Under the pieces are notes generated by a model. The model was given only the letters and a program-made list of their open reading frames with translations. It had not been told where the DNA came from and did no database searches. Shown here piece after piece: positions 8,293 through 15,651 of a DNA stretch of 29,986 bases. Source of the stretch: a virus; the IMG/VR virus record IMGVR_UViG_3300036985_001063, positions 1 through 29,986 of that record. The stretch is one strand, 5' to 3'. The position numbers were made by a program, and so were the translations under genes. Numbering within the stretch: position 1 is the stretch's first letter; the number at the start of each line of letters is the position of its first letter.

Positions 8293-8711
8293 TGAGCAAC
8301 CTAAAACTACAAGGCAATATGCCAGAGATAATTGAAATTGAAAAATTTATATTATCTTGTCAGCAAGTTGAGATGCCTGTTAGCCATTACCATATTGATG
8401 GTGTTTATGTTCGGTCATTATTTATTCCTGCTGATACAGTATTGACAGGCAAGATACATAACTTTGAAAGCATAGCAATCTTAGCTCAAGGAACAATAAA
8501 GGTTGCTAATGGTGATGATGCTTATGAGATAACAGCACCAGCAATAATGGTTGATAAGCCTGGCATTAAACGCATAGGTTATGCGGTTACTGACGTTACA
8601 TTTATAACTGTTCATAAGACAGATAAAAAAGAAGTTCCTGATATTGAAGAAGAATTAGTATCAGCAACATTTGAAGAATATGAAACTAAAAAACTTGAGG
8701 TAATGGCATGA
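8292..8711 (+). CDS. Cupin-like beta-barrel protein
   Basis: 139 aa. Residues about 30-110 contain the cupin pattern: HYHIDGVYVRSLFIPADTVL, then GKIHNFESIAILAQGTIKVA, and ITAPAIMVDKPGIKRIGYAV. Histidines in HYHI and KIHN could bind a metal, but the full second cupin motif with a metal-binding His is not obvious. Similar small cupin proteins occur in the structural regions of many podoviruses with no proven role; sugar or virion-decoration roles are guesses. It is embedded in the ejection-protein block, overlapping both neighbours (TAATG before, ATGA after), so it is made together with them. Confidence 0.62.
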   Translation: MSNLKLQGNMPEIIEIEKFILSCQQVEMPVSHYHIDGVYVRSLFIPADTVLTGKIHNFESIAILAQGTIKVANGDDAYEITAPAIMVDKPGIKRIGYAVTDVTFITVHKTDKKEVPDIEEELVSATFEEYETKKLEVMA

Positions 8712-9385
8712 CATTTATAATTGGCGGTACAACAGGCGCTATCTTAGGAAGTGCAGTGCTTGGCGCAGGATTAGGCGCTGTAACTAATAAAGACGCTGGA
8801 AAAGGCGCTCTTATGGGTGGAATTATGGGTGGTTTAGGTGGAGCAGTTGGCCCAGCACTTGGTGCTTTAGGAGGTGCAGGAGCTGGTGGTGGAGCGGCTT
8901 CATTAGGTGGAACTGGAGGTTCTGCAATTGCTAATATGGGTAGTGTTGCACAACCAGGAGCCGCTGCATTAAATTCGGCATTAGCTCCATCAATAGGAAG
9001 CGCAGGAAGTTTATCAACACCAATGATGGGGTCTGCTGGAATGGGTGCAATGAACTCTGCTCTCGGTGGAAGTGTTGGTTCTGCTGGCTCATTAGCAACA
9101 CCAGCATTAGGAAGCATGGGTGCTTATCAATCAGCAAACCCTGGTCTTCTATCATCATTAATGAGCAAGCTTCCATCTTCTGATTCTTTAGATAAGGCAT
9201 CTCAGATGATGAAGTTAGGAAGTCAGCTATCTGGTGGAGATCAACAGCAACAACAACCACAGCAAATGATGCAACCTGCTCCTATGATGCCAACTAGAGG
9301 ATCAGGTCAGTTCACGCCAGTGCAGTTATCATCTATGCGTATGCGTCAACCACAAGGCGCTCCGCCACTACAGAGAATGGGTTAA
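8708..9385 (+). CDS. Gly/Ala-rich ejection-type protein
   Basis: 225 aa. The first 70 residues are almost entirely Gly, Ala, Leu and Ile with GxxxG spacing (GAILGSAVLGAGLGAVT; GALMGGIMGGLGGAVG), as in glycine-zipper proteins that insert into membranes. The middle repeats SIGSAGSLSTPMMGSAG and SVGSAGSLATPALGSMG (about residues 95-135), an internal duplication. The C-terminus has a Gln run (GGDQQQQQPQQMMQP). These traits match podoviral ejection proteins that form a channel in the host envelope. Start overlaps the cupin stop (ATGA). No specific family named. Confidence 0.55.
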   Translation: MTFIIGGTTGAILGSAVLGAGLGAVTNKDAGKGALMGGIMGGLGGAVGPALGALGGAGAGGGAASLGGTGGSAIANMGSVAQPGAAALNSALAPSIGSAGSLSTPMMGSAGMGAMNSALGGSVGSAGSLATPALGSMGAYQSANPGLLSSLMSKLPSSDSLDKASQMMKLGSQLSGGDQQQQQPQQMMQPAPMMPTRGSGQFTPVQLSSMRMRQPQGAPPLQRMG

Positions 9386-9389
9386 TAAA

Positions 9390-10502
9390 ATGGGATTACT
9401 AGACACTTTATCTAATATTGAATTTAAACCAACACCCATGAGCATGGGATTGATAAACGCTGGTGCAAATATGTTACAAGCGTCTAATAATCAACCAAGA
9501 CCGGTTTCTTTAGGTAGCGTCTTAGGTCAAGGTTTGCAAGGTTTTACTGCTGGCGTTGGTCAAGGTGTTGGTTATAATCAAAGCCAGTTAGAAAACCAAC
9601 AGACCAACCTTTTGCGACAGGTTCAGATGCAGGAGGTAGAGCTTAAAAAAAGAAAGCTAGAGCAAGACCTTATTGCACAAGAATCATTAAAGACTATTGA
9701 CTGGTCAATGCCGCCAAGAGAACTTGCAGCAAAACTAGGTCAACTAGGATTAACTGAAAAAGCATTTGACTTAATTAAGCAAGCAACTAAGGGGGGCGAT
9801 GCTCCTGCTAATTGGATGTATGGACCTGATGGTGTGTTGACTCCTATACCTGTTAGTATTCCTGGCAGTCCAGAAATAACTAATATGTATGAAGCTAATA
9901 TTGCAAAAAATCAGTATCTAACACCTTTGCAACAAAGCGTAGAAAGTAGGGCTATTGGTGCAGAAAGTAGGGCAATTGAGGCGGCTGAAAGGGCTAGAGT
10001 AAAAGAAGAGGCTGACAGGGCTGATAAACTTATAAAAGATGAGGCGGCAAAATATAAACCGATACCAGAAAAACAATTTGAAGCGCAGGTTGCTAATAAT
10101 GCGTTAATTAACAAGATAGATAACGCAATTGCTGAGATAGATAAAAGACCTGACGCATTTGGGTTTAAGAATTATATGCCAGATGCGGTTATGCAACGAT
10201 ACGATCCAGAAGGAGTAGCGGCAAGGGGTGCGGCTGCTGAAATTTCTTCCCAAAAACGCCATGACTTATCAGGAGCGGCAGTATCAATACAAGAAGATGA
10301 AAAGTTAAAACCATTTTTACCATCGTCAACAGATGATGCGCCAATTGCAAGACAAAAACTTGAAGCATTAAAGAAACAGGTTCTTGATATAAATAATGAG
10401 CGGAGAAAAACCTATATAAAAGATTATGGTTATAAGGGCAACCTGCCAGACTCACCAGATGCTGAGTTAGAAGCATTACGCAAAAAACATGGTGGTGGTT
10501 AA
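9390..10502 (+). CDS. Ejection / internal virion protein, unknown
   Basis: 370 aa. A Gly/Gln-rich N-terminal segment (VLGQGLQGFTAGVGQGVGYN, about residues 45-64) leads to long charged helices (QMQEVELKKRKLEQDLI), and a Glu/Arg/Ala coiled section with the short repeat AESRAI (about residues 187-215). The C-terminal half is soluble and helical (AAEISSQKRHDLSGAAVSI; ARQKLEALKKQVLDINNERR). This layout and the position between two ejection-type genes suggest an internal core or ejection protein. Its stop overlaps the next ATG (TAATG). I recognise no enzyme motif. Confidence 0.55.
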   Translation: MGLLDTLSNIEFKPTPMSMGLINAGANMLQASNNQPRPVSLGSVLGQGLQGFTAGVGQGVGYNQSQLENQQTNLLRQVQMQEVELKKRKLEQDLIAQESLKTIDWSMPPRELAAKLGQLGLTEKAFDLIKQATKGGDAPANWMYGPDGVLTPIPVSIPGSPEITNMYEANIAKNQYLTPLQQSVESRAIGAESRAIEAAERARVKEEADRADKLIKDEAAKYKPIPEKQFEAQVANNALINKIDNAIAEIDKRPDAFGFKNYMPDAVMQRYDPEGVAARGAAAEISSQKRHDLSGAAVSIQEDEKLKPFLPSSTDDAPIARQKLEALKKQVLDINNERRKTYIKDYGYKGNLPDSPDAELEALRKKHGGG

Positions 10503-12637
10503 TGGATAATATTGAAGAACTAAGAGCAGATGCCGAACGTGCATATAAGCTTGGTGATAAAGAATTAGCATTAAGTATCTATAAGAAGATAGATGCACAA
10601 GCGCCATCATTAACCCAAACATTCTCAACACCAGATCAATTGACTGGCGAGATAGATAAGTTGCGTAAGGGTGGCGACATCCAGAACGCTGATGCACTGC
10701 AAGCAGAACTTGAGCGTCAAACTGCAAAGGGTTCATTTAGCGGTACAAAAGATAAGCTTATCCAAGCTAGTCAACCTGCCCAACAAAATACAGATAGTCC
10801 ATTGCTTAACTTTGCAAGAGGCATTGAAGCAACTGGTAATAAAGCAATGCTTGGCCTAAATGAATTATTGCCTTTTGCTGGAGATTCAAACTGGTTAAAT
10901 AAACAGAGAGAACAGGTAGCAGCAGAACAAGAATGGATGAAGAACGCTCCAACAAGTGCTGGTGTTGGTGAGTTTACTGGTAACGTAATTAAGGCGCTTC
11001 CAGCTTTGGCTATTGCACCAGCAGCAAGTGCAACTGTTGGTGGTGCTGCATTATTAGGAGGATTGCAAAATTACTTAACAACACCAGGAAATGCTAATCA
11101 ACGTTCAATAGCAGGTCTTGAAGGTTCTGTTGGTGAGGCAGGTGGTGTGTTAATTGGTAAGGTATTAAAACCATTAGCTGCACCAATAGCAAGATTGCTA
11201 AAACCTGCATCAGAAGAAGTTGTGCAAAGAACTGCTAATGAGATGACAGATGATGCAGTATTAAGAACAATGCAGGATAGTGGGGTTGATGTTACTGGCA
11301 TGTCACCAGAAACAATCTCTAGCCTAAAACAAACAATAATGAATGTAATTAAAACTGGTGTAAAACCAGATACTGCTGCATTGGTTAGGAAAGCAGAGTT
11401 TGAAACACTTGGGATAAAACCAACACTAGGCCAGATTACAAGAGACCCTGCTCAATTTTCACAAGAAAAGAACCTGCGTGGTCTTATACCATCATTGACT
11501 AATCGTTTTGTTGAACAAGGTCAGCAGATGCGTGGTTTGTTGGACACATTATCTTCTGGCTCTCAAGAAGCTTATGCGGCAGGTAAATCAATCATATCTC
11601 CACTAGAGCAGTATCAGGCTGAACAAAAATCTGTTATTGATAACCTATATAAGGCGGCAAGAAATTCTGAGGGTCGTTATGCTCAGGTTAATACGCAACA
11701 ATTTAGCAAAATGGCTAATGATAAGTTAGACCAAGAGATGCTGGGTGGCCAGTTGCCTAGTGACATTAGGAATATGTTAAATGACATATCATCTGGAAAG
11801 ATTCCACTAAATGTTAATAACCTAGTACAAGCAGATACGGTATTTAGCAATGCACAAAGAACCGCAAATGTGTCAGGTAACAAGAATGCTGCACTAGCAA
11901 TTAGTTATGTGCGTGATGCCTTAAACAATGCAGATATTGTTGAAGGTTCTGGAAAAGATACCAAAGCATTATTTGATACTGCAAGGAAGGCAGCGGCAGA
12001 TCATTTTGCAACGTTAAGAAGAATACCAGCACTAGATGATGTTGTTAATAATAACGCTGTCAATGATACTTTTGTTAAGAAGCATATATTATTAAATCCA
12101 GATACAGATCAAGTAAAAGGGTTAACAGCGTTCTTACAAGATAAATCACCAGACGCATTTCAACAAGCAAAGGCACAGGTAGGTCAGTATTTAGAAGACG
12201 CAGCACTTGGTGTTAATCCTGCTGGAGATGCTGAGTTTAGACCAGATGCGTTTAAGAAATCATTAGATAAGTTTGGAATAGAAAAGTTATCAGCTTTTTA
12301 TGATGCTGATGAGATAGAAAAGTTATATAGCATGGCAAAGATTGGTGCTTATATTAATAAACCACCAGCGGCAAGCACGGTTAATGTTTCTAATACTGGT
12401 GCTATGTTAATGCAAAACGCACCAGGCATTGGTAAGATGCTTGGGTCAATACCAGGCGCTTCAATGGCAAAAGGCGCACTAGATATTGGATCAAATTATA
12501 GGGCTGGCGCTAATGCTTTAAAGGCAGAAGTTCCAACTTCTAAGATGATGTTTCCAGATCAATATTCATTATCTAATAAGATTAAAGAAGCGTTGCCTGT
12601 TATGGGTGGATTACTTGGCATGGGATTATCACGATGA
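10502..12637 (+). CDS. Large ejection / internal virion protein
   Basis: 711 aa, the largest protein in the window. Residues 1-50 form a TPR-like helical pair (ELRADAERAYKLGDKELALSI, ending in the start of YKKI). About residues 155-200 are hydrophobic and Ala/Gly-rich (AGVGEFTGNVIKALPALAIA; ASATVGGAALLGGL), a candidate membrane-active part. The rest is helical and soluble (FETLGIKPTLGQITRDPAQF; GLIPSLTNRFVEQGQQMRGL; KNAALAISYVRDALNNAD). No lytic transglycosylase motif was seen. It ends the virion block and its TGA overlaps the next ATG, linking virion and lysis genes. Function inferred from size, position and composition. Confidence 0.6.
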   Translation: MDNIEELRADAERAYKLGDKELALSIYKKIDAQAPSLTQTFSTPDQLTGEIDKLRKGGDIQNADALQAELERQTAKGSFSGTKDKLIQASQPAQQNTDSPLLNFARGIEATGNKAMLGLNELLPFAGDSNWLNKQREQVAAEQEWMKNAPTSAGVGEFTGNVIKALPALAIAPAASATVGGAALLGGLQNYLTTPGNANQRSIAGLEGSVGEAGGVLIGKVLKPLAAPIARLLKPASEEVVQRTANEMTDDAVLRTMQDSGVDVTGMSPETISSLKQTIMNVIKTGVKPDTAALVRKAEFETLGIKPTLGQITRDPAQFSQEKNLRGLIPSLTNRFVEQGQQMRGLLDTLSSGSQEAYAAGKSIISPLEQYQAEQKSVIDNLYKAARNSEGRYAQVNTQQFSKMANDKLDQEMLGGQLPSDIRNMLNDISSGKIPLNVNNLVQADTVFSNAQRTANVSGNKNAALAISYVRDALNNADIVEGSGKDTKALFDTARKAAADHFATLRRIPALDDVVNNNAVNDTFVKKHILLNPDTDQVKGLTAFLQDKSPDAFQQAKAQVGQYLEDAALGVNPAGDAEFRPDAFKKSLDKFGIEKLSAFYDADEIEKLYSMAKIGAYINKPPAASTVNVSNTGAMLMQNAPGIGKMLGSIPGASMAKGALDIGSNYRAGANALKAEVPTSKMMFPDQYSLSNKIKEALPVMGGLLGMGLSR

Positions 12638-12795
12638 AAATAGAATGGTCAGAAGCTTCAACTAAACGTGGTTTAATATGGGTCATAACAGCCATTGTAG
12701 GCGCAGTATTTTTGTTTATAGGAAAGCCTATTGATGAACTATTATTGTTGGCTACAGGGGTTGCAGGTGGTCTTGGCGTAATGTTAAAGGACTAA
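12634..12795 (+). CDS. Small two-TM protein, holin candidate
   Basis: 53 aa. Two hydrophobic stretches: RGLIWVITAIVGAVFLFIG (about residues 12-30) and ELLLLATGVAGGLGVML (about 35-51), separated by a short KPID turn, with a charged N-terminus (MKIEWSEASTKR). Size and topology fit a class II holin, which forms the inner-membrane lesion that lets a cytoplasmic endolysin out. The endolysin here has no export signal, so a holin is needed. The ATG overlaps the stop of the large virion gene and the spanin gene starts 1 nt after its TAA. A GTxAGGLGV-like end is common in such holins. Function by context and topology. Confidence 0.6.
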   Translation: MKIEWSEASTKRGLIWVITAIVGAVFLFIGKPIDELLLLATGVAGGLGVMLKD

Positions 12796-12796
12796 T

Positions 12797-13264
12797 ATGC
12801 CTTATATTTTTGTTGCCATTATTGTTACAAGCTTTGCTTCTGGATACGGTTTTGCTTATAAAGTATCCAAAGCAGAGATTAGAGAAATGTCAGAGAGTAT
12901 ATCTGATATGAACCGAGAAGCAGAATTACAACTAGCTACTCTTACTGAAGAAGCGGATAAGGCGCATACAGAGGCCTTGAAGCTTAATAAAGAACTTGAG
13001 GATGCCAATGTATCAGCAATCAACGCAATTAATAGCCAGCACGATTCTTTTAAGTCTGTGCGCATGTACGACAACAGCAGGAAAGGTAGTCGTTGCACCA
13101 CAACCAAAACTGGTGATACCAACACCACTACTGGAGCCGATGAAGATAGACACCAACTTTCAGACGAACTTGCAAACTTTCTCAAGTCTGAAGCCTATAG
13201 AGCAGATCAGATAGCGCAATATGCTATGATATGTCAAAAATTTATCTATACTTTAAAGGATTGA
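12797..13264 (+). CDS. Rz: Rz-like inner-membrane spanin (i-spanin)
   Basis: 155 aa. One N-terminal membrane segment (YIFVAIIVTSFASGYGFAY, residues 3-21) is followed by a long charged coiled coil (about 25-80; MSESISDMNREAELQLATL) and a periplasmic C-terminus with RHQLSDELANFLKSEAYRAD, which matches the usual ending of Rz proteins. It would join Rz1 across the periplasm to fuse inner and outer membranes at lysis. AAAGGA lies just upstream of the ATG. A second reading frame inside it encodes the Rz1 candidate. This makes a Gram-negative host very likely. Confidence 0.75.
   Translation: MPYIFVAIIVTSFASGYGFAYKVSKAEIREMSESISDMNREAELQLATLTEEADKAHTEALKLNKELEDANVSAINAINSQHDSFKSVRMYDNSRKGSRCTTTKTGDTNTTTGADEDRHQLSDELANFLKSEAYRADQIAQYAMICQKFIYTLKD
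13008..13214 (+). CDS. Rz1: Embedded Rz1-like outer-membrane spanin lipoprotein
   Basis: 68 aa, read in another frame wholly inside the Rz gene. The start chosen is the ATG 6 nt after GAGG (12998-13001); ATG at 13002 and TTG at 12996 are alternatives. The N-terminus, MYQQSTQLIASTILLSLCAC, is a lipoprotein signal with lipid attachment probably at Cys20. Cys at the -2 position of the lipobox is unusual. The mature part is Pro-rich early (APQPKLVIPTPLLEP), as in Rz1 proteins, which anchor in the outer membrane and bind the Rz C-terminus. Full nesting is a known arrangement in lambda-like spanin pairs. Confidence 0.72.
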   Translation: MYQQSTQLIASTILLSLCACTTTAGKVVVAPQPKLVIPTPLLEPMKIDTNFQTNLQTFSSLKPIEQIR

Positions 13265-13267
13265 ATA

Positions 13268-13498
13268 GTGACAGATGATATTAATATAAGACTTGTAAAA
13301 GTGGAACAAAGATTAGATGGCTTATGCAGGGAACTCACGGAAGATAAAGCAGAAAGCAAGCATCAGTATGAGCGTATTTGCGAATCTCTGGATATTTTAA
13401 AAACACAATCTGCAAATAACAAAGGTTTCTTTGGTGGCGTAGTGTTTGCTGTTGGGGCTATATTTGCTTTTCTAGCTTATATTATGGGTGTTAAATAA
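13268..13498 (+). CDS. XhlA-like tail-anchored membrane protein
   Basis: 76 aa, GTG start placed 7 nt after AAAGGA. The N-terminal part is a charged helix likely to form a coiled coil (IRLVKVEQRLDGLCRELTED), and a single membrane segment lies at the C-terminus (GGVVFAVGAIFAFLAYIMGV, about residues 56-75). This topology matches XhlA-type proteins that work with holins and endolysins in some phages and defective prophages. It sits between spanins and endolysin, and its stop overlaps the endolysin ATG (TAATG). It may be a second holin, an antiholin or an accessory; the sequence does not decide. Confidence 0.6.
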   Translation: MTDDINIRLVKVEQRLDGLCRELTEDKAESKHQYERICESLDILKTQSANNKGFFGGVVFAVGAIFAFLAYIMGVK

Positions 13499-13932
13499 TG
13501 TCTGCACTAGAGATATTGCTTAAGCTTATTAGAGATAGTGAAGGATGTAAATTAACCGCATACCAATGCCCAGCAGGGGTGTGGACTGTTGGTTATGGTT
13601 ATACTGGTATGGATATAAAAAAAGGTGTCTGCTGGACACAAGAGAAAGCAGATGAATGTTTGCTGGTAACAGCTATGGGTGTTCTTAACCAAGCAATAAA
13701 AGCTTCACCTATACTAGAAACCGCTAACATGGAAAAACAAGCTGCAATTGCTGATTTTATTTATAATCTAGGTATTGGTAATTATTCTAAATCAACACTA
13801 AAAAAACAGGTTAATGCTGGTAATTGGATGGCGGCCTCATCCGAAATTAAGAAATGGAACAAGGCCGCTGGTAAAGAATTAAAAGGTTTAACTATTCGTA
13901 GGCAGAAGGAAGCGGCTCTGTTGATGGTGTAA
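13498..13932 (+). CDS. Endolysin, GH24 lysozyme (muramidase)
   Basis: 144 aa, cutting the beta-1,4 bond between MurNAc and GlcNAc in peptidoglycan. The catalytic stretch RDSEGCKLTAYQCPAGVWTV holds Glu15, then eight residues to Cys24 and five to Thr30: the E-8-D/C-5-T pattern of T4/P21/P22-type lysozymes, with Cys in the Asp position as in one known subgroup. VGYGYTG follows, and the C-terminal helical part (QAAIADFIYNLGIGNYSKST; GLTIRRQKEAALLM) is typical. No signal peptide or SAR helix is present, so it should wait in the cytoplasm for holin. The last 41 nt overlap the oppositely transcribed secreted-protein gene. Confidence 0.93.
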   Translation: MSALEILLKLIRDSEGCKLTAYQCPAGVWTVGYGYTGMDIKKGVCWTQEKADECLLVTAMGVLNQAIKASPILETANMEKQAAIADFIYNLGIGNYSKSTLKKQVNAGNWMAASSEIKKWNKAAGKELKGLTIRRQKEAALLMV

Positions 13933-14233
13933 TATACGGATTATTTACACTTTCCGTGCTGTATGGTGAACCATACTTGCTATAAGGGTTCTTTATACTT
14001 GTTGGTGAGTATGGAGAACCATACTTTCCATAAGGATTGCTAATAGAGTTAGCATCGTATGGATTGGCGTTCATCTCTCCAAGATATGTTCCATCTCTTG
14101 CGTACAGACCAACAGCTTCTGCTGGTGCAATGTTAAACATGATTGATATAACTAACGCTACAGTTAAATATAAATTAATCATTCTTGATTTATAAAGTTT
14201 TGTTTCTAGTTCTTCGCAGTTGTAAAAGATCAT
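13892..14233 (-). CDS. Secreted repeat protein with NPYG-YGSPYS repeats
   Basis: 113 aa from the ATG at 14233, which lies 7 nt after GGAG. A signal peptide is clear: MINLYLTVALVISIMFNIAP then AEA (cleavage likely after AEA, about residue 40 from this start); a start at the Met before INLY (14182) is also possible but has no good ribosome site. The mature part has two to three copies of NPYGKYGSPYS-type units (SNPYGKYGSPYSPTSIKNPY, then SKYGSPYSTES). Similar repeats occur in uncharacterised secreted bacterial proteins, so it looks like a host-type cargo gene. Its 3' end overlaps the endolysin tail-to-tail by 41 nt. Function unknown. Confidence 0.68.
   Translation of the reverse strand: MIFYNCEELETKLYKSRMINLYLTVALVISIMFNIAPAEAVGLYARDGTYLGEMNANPYDANSISNPYGKYGSPYSPTSIKNPYSKYGSPYSTESVNNPYITPSTEPLPSAYE
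13961..14024. repeat. Two GTATGG...CCATAC hairpins at the convergent gene end
   Basis: 13961-13976 reads GTATGGTGAACCATAC, a perfect 7-bp inverted repeat with a 2-nt loop, and 14009-14024 reads GTATGGAGAACCATAC, a 6-bp stem with a 4-nt loop. They lie inside the repeat-coding part of the secreted protein, because GSPY is encoded over the dyad. Being at the junction of converging transcripts they could help stop transcription from either side, but there are no T-runs. They may simply result from the protein repeats. Confidence 0.5.
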
Positions 14234-14246
14234 TTTATTCTCCAAG

Positions 14247-14453
14247 TTAGTTTTTGTAATAATTGTTATCTCGAAAATCTATAAATAAATCACAATCTAA
14301 ATTTTTTAATTCTTTTTTAAAATCCCCATGCCACATGTAGTCTTTAGTATCTACCTCAATGCTAAGATAACGTGAACAGTTTTCTTTTTTATCACAGTTG
14401 CTTCCAAGACAACGTGCGTTTTCATCAGATAGTGGGCGTGTCATTTTACTCAT
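14247..14453 (-). CDS. Small Cys-containing protein, possible metal binder
   Basis: 68 aa. A GGAGG-containing leader sits just ahead of the ATG. The core CLGSNCDKKENCSRY (about residues 15-29) has three cysteines, with a fourth in LDCDLF (about residue 54), so a small zinc-binding site is possible. Such CxxxxC...C proteins occur in early regions of many betaproteobacterial phages; I know no function. The start lies within the end of the upstream gene (4-nt overlap), and it ends 13 nt before the next gene's ATG. Confidence 0.6.
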   Translation of the reverse strand: MSKMTRPLSDENARCLGSNCDKKENCSRYLSIEVDTKDYMWHGDFKKELKNLDCDLFIDFRDNNYYKN

Positions 14454-14830
14454 TTCCCACCTCCAATGCCGTATAAAATCTTAGCAAAAATAATACCTTC
14501 TTCAAAAGCTACTTGTTCAGCTCTGGTGCTATACGCTTTTGATATCCTTTGTCTTTCTTCATCACTCAACGGCTCACGTTTTGGTGGTACTAGGTAGAGC
14601 GGACGAAGATTTCTCATGCAATACTCTTCTTCTACAATCGGTGGATATTTTCCGTTTTTTACAGATGTCCATTCTTTGCCACCAATTTCTTCCCACTCAT
14701 ACATCCAAGCCACAGGCTCTTGCTCAGGTTGGGCGAGGAGTTCTTTTGTATCATTCATTAGCTTCATATACTCTTCAGGCAGTAAATCACCGTTATGCCA
14801 TCTTCCGAGTAACTCTCTTTCTTTACTCAT
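14450..14830 (-). CDS. Early phage protein of the QEPVAWMY type, unknown
   Basis: 126 aa from the ATG at 14830, preceded by GAGGTGGGG. The frame stays open upstream to 14902, but that part overlaps the next gene and lacks a ribosome site. The middle LLAQPEQEPVAWMYEWEE (about residues 31-48) followed by LRPLYLVPPKREPLSDEERQ is a pattern repeated in many uncharacterised early proteins of Gram-negative phages. Soluble, acidic. It starts within the end of the upstream HTH gene (8-nt overlap) and overlaps the next gene by 4 nt. Function unknown. Confidence 0.62.
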   Translation of the reverse strand: MSKERELLGRWHNGDLLPEEYMKLMNDTKELLAQPEQEPVAWMYEWEEIGGKEWTSVKNGKYPPIVEEEYCMRNLRPLYLVPPKREPLSDEERQRISKAYSTRAEQVAFEEGIIFAKILYGIGGGK

Positions 14831-15068
14831 TCCCCACCTCAACATTAATATAATCCCCAACCCTCGGAGGGGTTTCACCAGTTGCTTTAAGCCAATAATC
14901 AAGAATATTTATTGCTTCTAACCATCCTGTTGGAGGGCTTTTTAATTCTTGTTTAACAGTGGACAGCGTACTTATTGATGTGCCTGTCTTTCTTGCTATG
15001 TCTGCCAGACTAAAACCTCTCACATGCAACACTTGTAACATCAATGCAAAATCAATATCTCTATCCAT
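14823..15068 (-). CDS. Small HTH DNA-binding protein
   Basis: 81 aa from ATG at 15068, which follows GGAGG by 7 nt. An upstream in-frame ATG at 15083 would place that GGAGG inside the gene, so the later start is preferred. Residues about 14-50 (VRGFSLADIARKTGTSISTL, then STVKQELKSPPTGWLEAINI) form a Cro/C1-like helix-turn-helix with the usual SxxDIAxxTG turn. It ends acidic. It is probably a repressor or activator that acts in the phage early region; the target site is not known. It overlaps both neighbours by 8 nt. Confidence 0.68.
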   Translation of the reverse strand: MDRDIDFALMLQVLHVRGFSLADIARKTGTSISTLSTVKQELKSPPTGWLEAINILDYWLKATGETPPRVGDYINVEVGNE

Positions 15069-15528
15069 TGTTAATCCTCCCATCCATTTCTTTGCGTCTT
15101 AACTCATTACAAAACAATTCCATCTTCTTACTTCTACGCATAAACTCAACTATTTGTGCCGCCATGCCAGTAATCTTAATGGGTTTGCCTTTGCCAATAA
15201 AAGCTGAGGCCTCACGAATATAAGGAAGCCACTCCATGATTTCAGCACGGTTATAAAGAACCGTACCATCAAAGTGCATACCAGTATGCTTAGGAGCGCA
15301 ATATTTTTTATCTTTAAATATTTTTTCAAGGGTTAATATTTTAACGCCAACCAACTTGGCAATCTCTTTTTTAGTAATATTTAACTGTTCATCAATAACT
15401 GGCATATCAGGCATCTTTAACCTCAATGTTTTAGCTCTAGCACGAGCATTAATTGATAACTTGTTTTGTTGCCTGTAGCGTTGGTTATGCTCCTGCCTTT
15501 TTATAATTCGCTCCTGCTCCGTCATCAT
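15061..15528 (-). CDS. Putative DNA-binding protein (AlpA/MerR-like HTH)
   Basis: 155 aa from the ATG at 15528 (a second ATG follows directly; AGGA is 8 nt upstream). The N-terminal 40 residues are very basic (RIIKRQEHNQRYRQQNKLSI). About residues 50-105 read LNITKKEIAKLVGVKILTLE, then GTVLYNRAEIMEWLPYIREA, the layout of a winged AlpA/excisionase-like HTH with its wing and final helix. Start overlaps the stop of the small membrane protein upstream. Probably a regulator of phage or host genes; without an integrase in view, an excision role is not supported. Confidence 0.6.
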   Translation of the reverse strand: MMTEQERIIKRQEHNQRYRQQNKLSINARARAKTLRLKMPDMPVIDEQLNITKKEIAKLVGVKILTLEKIFKDKKYCAPKHTGMHFDGTVLYNRAEIMEWLPYIREASAFIGKGKPIKITGMAAQIVEFMRRSKKMELFCNELRRKEMDGRINNG

Positions 15529-15638
15529 AAACAAATTCCTTCTATCACTAACAAAATAAACGCAACTGTCATTGCAATTAATAATATCTTTTGGTGTTTT
15601 GTAAACGGGATTAATGGTGGGTTCTTGTAATCTTTCAT
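15525..15638 (-). CDS. Single-TM microprotein, 37 aa
   Basis: 37 aa: a polar N-terminus (MKDYKNPPLIPFTKHQK) and one membrane segment (ILLIAMTVAFILLVIEG, about residues 18-34). AGGA lies 9 nt before the ATG and the TGA overlaps the start of the DNA-binding gene, which supports real translation. Role unknown; tiny membrane proteins in phage early regions are often host-takeover factors, an inference only. Its leader begins immediately after the terminator at 15652-15681. Confidence 0.55.
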   Translation of the reverse strand: MKDYKNPPLIPFTKHQKILLIAMTVAFILLVIEGICL

Positions 15639-15651
15639 AATCTTATTTCCT

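Noticed and set aside
12856-13185. Ser-rich 109-codon frame on the minus strand inside Rz
   Set aside because: Antisense shadow of the coiled-coil codons of Rz; the plus-strand Rz and Rz1 frames explain the region.
14831-14902. Longer N-terminus for the QEPVAWMY-type protein
   Set aside because: GAGGTGGGG directly precedes the ATG at 14830; the extension only overlaps the HTH gene.
15061-15528. Excisionase of a prophage integration system
   Set aside because: The HTH type would allow it, but no integrase or attachment site is visible.
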